From: UBA9732 sp963609725
GTDB taxonomy: Bacteria > Spirochaetota > Spirochaetia > Sphaerochaetales > Sphaerochaetaceae
Direction of reading: 5' to 3'
Length of the DNA: 9,094 bases
Assembly (NCBI GenBank): GCA_963609725.1
Contig: CAVDLI010000068.1
Location: 1 to 9,094, forward strand
The position numbers and the translations under genes were made by a program. Below are positions 5,861 to 9,094 of this stretch, one piece after another. Below the pieces are notes generated by a model that was not told where the DNA came from, did no database searches, and saw only the letters and a program-made list of their open reading frames with translations. The stretch's first letter is position 1. Each line of letters begins with the position of its first letter.

Positions 5861-7210
5861 TTATACTCTTTTGTACTGTTTTGTTGCTTTTTTAATCTCA
5901 GAAACTAAGTCTGCAACTGGAACTCTCACTTGAGTCATTGAATCTCTAAAACGAAGTGTAACTGTATGATCCTTTAGTGTGTCATAATCAACTGTAACAC
6001 AGTAAGGAGTTCCAATTTCATCCATTCTTCTGTAACGGCGGCCAATTGCTCCACTTTGGTCAAAGAATGTTACAAAATCTTCTCTAAGATCATGCTCCAA
6101 TTTGTCTGCATATTCGCCAATGCCATCTTTCTTAACAAGAGGCAATACAGCAACTGTAACTGGAGCTACATTTGGATGGAAGTGCAAAACAGTTCTAACA
6201 TCACCGTCTTCAAGAGTTTCTTCATCATAAGCGTCTGACAATGCCATAAGGACATTTCGTGTAAGACCTGCAGAAGTCTCAACAACATAAGGGATGTATT
6301 TCTCATTTGTCTCTGGGTCTAAGTAAGTTAAATCTTTTCCAGAGAATTTTTGATGTTGTGTCAAATCGTAATCTGTTCTGCTGTGAATTCCCTCAAGCTC
6401 TTGCCATCCCATTGGGAAGAGGAACTGAATGTCATAAGCATCTTTTGCGTAGAAAGCAAGTTCATCTGGTCCATGCTGATGCCATCTCAGATGCTCTGGC
6501 ACAATACCAAGTTTATTGATATAGAAATTCATCCTTTGCTCTCTCCAGTATGGGAACCATTTTTCATCTGTACCAGGCTTACAGAAGAACTGCATTTCCA
6601 TTTGCTCAAACTCACAAGAACGGAATATAAAATTCTTTGTTGTTATTTCATTTCTAAAACTCTTTCCAACTTGAGCAATTCCAAAAGGAATTTTCACTCT
6701 AGAAGATTGAACTACATTCTTAAACTCTGTGTATATTCCCTGTGCTGTTTCTGGTCTTAGATAAATTGTAGAAGCTGCATCTGCATCAGGGCCAATGTGA
6801 GTTGCAAACATTAGATTGAAATTTCTTGGGGCTGTAAATGTTCCTTTACTTCCGCAAACAGGACATGGGCCGTTCAAATCAATTTGGTCGGCTCTAAAAC
6901 GGCTCTTACATTGCTTACAGTCAACCATTGGATCTGTAAAATTACTTACATGGCCACTGGCTTCCCAAACTTTGGAATGCATGAGAATGGAAGCGTCAAG
7001 ACCAACTATGCTGTCATGAAGCTGTGTCATTTCTTTCCACCACAAGTCTCTTATGTTGTTTTTAAGTTGCACTCCTAATGGACCGTAGTCGTATGCGCCA
7101 TTAAGCCCGCCGTAGATTTCACTGCTTTGGAAGATAAATCCTCTTCTCCTACAAAGCGATACTATTTTATCCATTGTTACTGTCATTTTCTCATCTTTTT
7201 CTTCAGCCAT
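5861..7210 (-). CDS. glyS: Glycyl-tRNA synthetase, homodimeric class II type
   Basis: This 449-residue enzyme charges tRNA-Gly. It is the single-chain alpha-2 form, as in archaea, eukaryotes and some bacteria, and not the alpha-2/beta-2 GlyQ/GlyS form. The N-terminus has GFIFQSSEIYGG (24-35) and YDYGPLG (40-46). An insertion carries a zinc-knuckle-like pair, C98-x2-C101 and C116-x2-C119. Catalytic motifs are RPETAQG (152-158), motif 2 FRNE (185-188) and motif 3 GLTRNVLMAL (315-324). The anticodon-binding HGTP domain spans about 350-449. Length is typical for this form (about 450-460). The gene starts inside the end of gltX (ATGGCTGA, an 8-base overlap), with AGAGGT (7224-7219) as ribosome binding site, so translation is probably coupled. 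tyrS follows after 11 bases. Confidence 0.97.
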   Translation of the reverse strand: MAEEKDEKMTVTMDKIVSLCRRRGFIFQSSEIYGGLNGAYDYGPLGVQLKNNIRDLWWKEMTQLHDSIVGLDASILMHSKVWEASGHVSNFTDPMVDCKQCKSRFRADQIDLNGPCPVCGSKGTFTAPRNFNLMFATHIGPDADAASTIYLRPETAQGIYTEFKNVVQSSRVKIPFGIAQVGKSFRNEITTKNFIFRSCEFEQMEMQFFCKPGTDEKWFPYWREQRMNFYINKLGIVPEHLRWHQHGPDELAFYAKDAYDIQFLFPMGWQELEGIHSRTDYDLTQHQKFSGKDLTYLDPETNEKYIPYVVETSAGLTRNVLMALSDAYDEETLEDGDVRTVLHFHPNVAPVTVAVLPLVKKDGIGEYADKLEHDLREDFVTFFDQSGAIGRRYRRMDEIGTPYCVTVDYDTLKDHTVTLRFRDSMTQVRVPVADLVSEIKKATKQYKRV

Positions 7211-8681
7211 TTTTCTTTACCTCTTTTGTTAAAACTTCAATAGCTCTATCTATTCGCCTAAATGATTCTTCTTCTCCCAAAAGATGAATACAACTGAAAG
7301 GCGGTGGGCTTACTTGTAAGCCTGTAATTGCGGCTCTAAGTGGATTAAAAACTCCTGCATTCTTTATTCCAAGCCTTTGTGCAAGTTCACATAAGTCGTT
7401 TTGCATTTCAGAATCGGTCTTGGAATGTAAGAGGTCTTCTTTTACTACGTCCCGTACAGCCACAAGTGCGCCAAGTGTAGTTTTTGCATCCATTTTCTTT
7501 GGAATGAGAATTTCAACAGAAGGGTTGCCGTGGTCTTCCAAGAAGTCTGTCATGCCAACAATGTCTGAAAGAAGTGTAAGCCTGTCACGAACTCCAGGAA
7601 CAAATGCAAGAAGTCTGTCATATTCGTCTTTCCCAATACGGCCGGCGTTTTCAAGATAAGGCAAAAGTAAGTTTGCAAGCTCAGTATCTGTCTTTTGTCT
7701 TATGTATTGAGCGTTAAACCAATCCAATTTTTGGTAATCAAATACTCCAGGTGCTTTGTTTATCTTCTCAAGAGAGAAACATTTTTCAAGCTCTTGGCGT
7801 GTAAAGAACTCTTTTTCTCCATCATAAGACCAACCTACCAAACTTACATAATTAAGTAGTGCTTCAGGAAGATAACCTTTTTGTCTAAAATCCCTGACAC
7901 TTGTTGAGCCATGGCGTTTAGACAGTTTATGACCATCACTTCCCATTACCATTGGAAGATGACAGTATGTTGGAACTTCCCATCCAAAAGCTTCATAAAG
8001 AAGAACATGTAACGGCCCAGATGGTATCCATTCTTGTGCTCTCATTATGTGAGTTACGCCCATCAAATGGTCATCTATTACGTTTGCAAGGTGATAAGTT
8101 GGAAATCCGTCACTTTTAAGAAGTACTGGATCAGGACTTACATCTTTATTCTCTCTTGTGATATCTCCCATTAAGACATCATGGAATGTAGTACTTCCTT
8201 CTCTTGGAACTTTGAGCCTAATCACCGGCTTTAGTCCTTGAGCTTCCAAGTCTTTTCTTTGTTCTTCTGTCAAATCACGACAATGACCATCATATCCTTG
8301 GACTGGGCTTTTTTCTGCAATTTGTTTTTCTCTTAATTGTTCAAGCCTTTCAGGTGTGCAATAACAATAATATGCTTTTCCCATATCAACAAGTTTTTTA
8401 GCATATTCTTGATAAAGCGCTGTTCTTTCACTTTGAACATAAGGTCCACAAGGGCCACCCACAATTGGTCCTTCATCCCATTTTATTCCAAGCCAGTCGA
8501 GTGTGTCGTACAAATCTTGTAAAGATTCATCACTATAACGCTCACGGTCTGTATCTTCTACTCTAAGGATAAATTTCCCGCCACTTGAGCGAGCGAAAAA
8601 ATAATTGAAGAGAGCTGTTCTTACTCCTCCAATATGTTGTAGTCCGGTTGGGGACGGTGCATATCTTACTCTTACTTCCAT
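7203..8681 (-). CDS. gltX: Glutamyl-tRNA synthetase
   Basis: This 492-residue class I enzyme attaches glutamate to tRNA-Glu, and to tRNA-Gln as well if no GlnRS exists in this organism, which cannot be judged here. It begins with VRYAPSPTGLQHIGG (5-19; HIGH motif as HIGG), then RVEDTDRERYS (40-50), YCYCTPE (105-111), the tRNA-acceptor segment around YHLANVIDDHLMGVTH (196-211) and the KMSKS-like KLSKR (252-256). The C-terminal half (about 330-492) is the helical anticodon-binding domain. The zinc site seen in E. coli (C-x-C, then C-x-H) is partly present: C106, C108, C134, but Asp136 replaces the His. Length is normal (about 470-500). A weak GGAG 10 bases before the ATG is the likely ribosome binding site. 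It is the first gene of the synthetase operon. Confidence 0.97.
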   Translation of the reverse strand: MEVRVRYAPSPTGLQHIGGVRTALFNYFFARSSGGKFILRVEDTDRERYSDESLQDLYDTLDWLGIKWDEGPIVGGPCGPYVQSERTALYQEYAKKLVDMGKAYYCYCTPERLEQLREKQIAEKSPVQGYDGHCRDLTEEQRKDLEAQGLKPVIRLKVPREGSTTFHDVLMGDITRENKDVSPDPVLLKSDGFPTYHLANVIDDHLMGVTHIMRAQEWIPSGPLHVLLYEAFGWEVPTYCHLPMVMGSDGHKLSKRHGSTSVRDFRQKGYLPEALLNYVSLVGWSYDGEKEFFTRQELEKCFSLEKINKAPGVFDYQKLDWFNAQYIRQKTDTELANLLLPYLENAGRIGKDEYDRLLAFVPGVRDRLTLLSDIVGMTDFLEDHGNPSVEILIPKKMDAKTTLGALVAVRDVVKEDLLHSKTDSEMQNDLCELAQRLGIKNAGVFNPLRAAITGLQVSPPPFSCIHLLGEEESFRRIDRAIEVLTKEVKKNG

Positions 8682-8708
8682 AATAGTGTGACTCCATTAC
8701 CGCCTTAT

Positions 8709-8737
8709 GTTTTACTCGAAAATGCCTTTTATATCAA
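8709..8737 (-). promoter_or_regulatory. Candidate promoter of the gltX-glyS-tyrS operon
   Basis: On the minus strand TTGATA (8737-8732, 5 of 6 to consensus) and TAAAAC (8714-8709, 4 of 6) are 17 bases apart. The start would fall near 8702, giving a leader of about 20 bases containing the GGAG ribosome binding site. The upstream LuxR gene ends only 23 bases before the -35, so read-through from it is also possible. No T-box-like leader fits in this space. Confidence 0.5.
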
Positions 8738-8759
8738 CGCTAAAAGCCTAAGCTTATAA

Positions 8760-9094
8760 TCAAGCCCAAGGCCCCTCCTTGAGAAGTTTCAAGAGGTCAA
8801 TTCTTGACCTAACGTTGGTCTTATCAAAGATGTTTGCAACGTGATTATTAACTGTATTTACAGAAATGGACAGTTCTCGTGCAATTTCTTTATTTGTATA
8901 CCCTTCACAGATAAGTTGAATTACAGAAAATTCTCGCTCTGTAATCTTGTACTGCGCAAGACTCTCTAAATTTAATGTTGTAGGATTTTGAGCTTTTTCA
9001 ATATCTAAATTAAACTTTGAATAATAGTAGACTAAAATAATTATAGAAAAAGCAAGTACATAAATTGGATTACTAAGTTCTTGTATAAATTTAA
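8760..9094 (-). CDS. Membrane-anchored LuxR-family transcriptional regulator (5' part missing)
   Basis: The minus-strand frame is open from the right window edge to the TGA at 8762-8760, giving the last 110 residues of a larger protein. The end is a full GerE/LuxR helix-turn-helix (visible residues 50-104): ITEREFSVIQLICEGYTNKE, then IARELSISVNTVNNH and VRSRIDLLKLL. The family's T51, E52, N67-K-E-I, T80-V, H84 and V94 positions are present. Before it, NPIYVLAFSIIILVYYY (8-24) is a strongly hydrophobic stretch that reads as a membrane helix, followed by a 25-residue linker. So the DNA-binding domain would be tethered to the inner face of the membrane, with sensing parts upstream outside the window. 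This architecture occurs among LuxR proteins with multi-helix N-termini. Target genes are unknown. It is on the same strand as gltX, 78 bases upstream of it. Confidence 0.88.
   Translation of the reverse strand, partial: KFIQELSNPIYVLAFSIIILVYYYSKFNLDIEKAQNPTTLNLESLAQYKITEREFSVIQLICEGYTNKEIARELSISVNTVNNHVANIFDKTNVRSRIDLLKLLKEGPWA

Noticed and set aside
6350..6760. Plus-strand open frame of 136 codons
   Set aside because: It lies wholly antisense to the strongly conserved glyS coding sequence and has no recognisable domain.
8682..8759. T-box leader controlling the synthetase operon
   Set aside because: The 78-base gap is too short, and it has neither a T-box sequence nor a terminator/antiterminator pair.
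8794..8810. Inverted repeat AGGTCAA-TTC-TTGACCT
   Set aside because: It is a perfect 7-pair stem, but it lies in the conserved VRSRIDL-coding part of the LuxR domain, so the protein sequence explains it; there is no T tract.

Overview
The window looks like ordinary chromosome from an AT-rich bacterium, most likely a treponeme-type spirochaete. That assignment is inference. It rests on the overall feel of the proteins (class II homodimeric glycyl-tRNA synthetase, HIGG-type glutamyl-tRNA synthetase, a membrane-anchored LuxR protein) and on low GC; a clostridial-type Firmicute is the main alternative. No RNA gene, insertion sequence or CRISPR array is visible.

Layout. At the left edge (1-113) is a repeat-rich, apparently non-coding stretch with four copies of CAATTGCAA. 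Next, on the minus strand, comes a two-gene unit: an OGG1-like 8-oxoguanine DNA glycosylase (564-1406) followed directly by a YhcH/YjgK/YiaL family protein (112-561). Diverging from it across 85 bases is a plus-strand cluster: a periplasmic substrate-binding protein (1492-2379), an MntP-type manganese exporter (2452-3051), an ABC permease (3077-3850) and an ABC ATPase (3854-4540). The binding protein, permease and ATPase form one NitT/TauT-type importer of unknown substrate, with mntP lodged between its parts. The divergent intergenic region holds a promoter for each side. Both seem to start transcription at or next to the start codon, so both lead genes may be leaderless. A 13-base direct repeat covers the -35 region of each promoter.

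The right half is a minus-strand aminoacyl-tRNA synthetase operon, gltX (7203-8681), glyS (5861-7210) and tyrS (4617-5849). It is tightly packed: gltX and glyS overlap by 8 bases, and glyS and tyrS are 11 bases apart. A candidate promoter precedes gltX. The operon's best terminator, a 10-pair stem with a T-rich tail on the minus strand, lies inside the end of the convergent ATPase gene. At the right edge is the 3' part of a LuxR-type regulator with a predicted membrane helix upstream of its helix-turn-helix domain; it runs off the window.

Most genes belong to well-known families. The points worth a second look are the doubly leaderless divergent promoter with its repeats, the terminator embedded in a convergent gene, mntP inside an importer operon, and the membrane-tethered regulator. 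I found no convincing evidence of a wholly new system.
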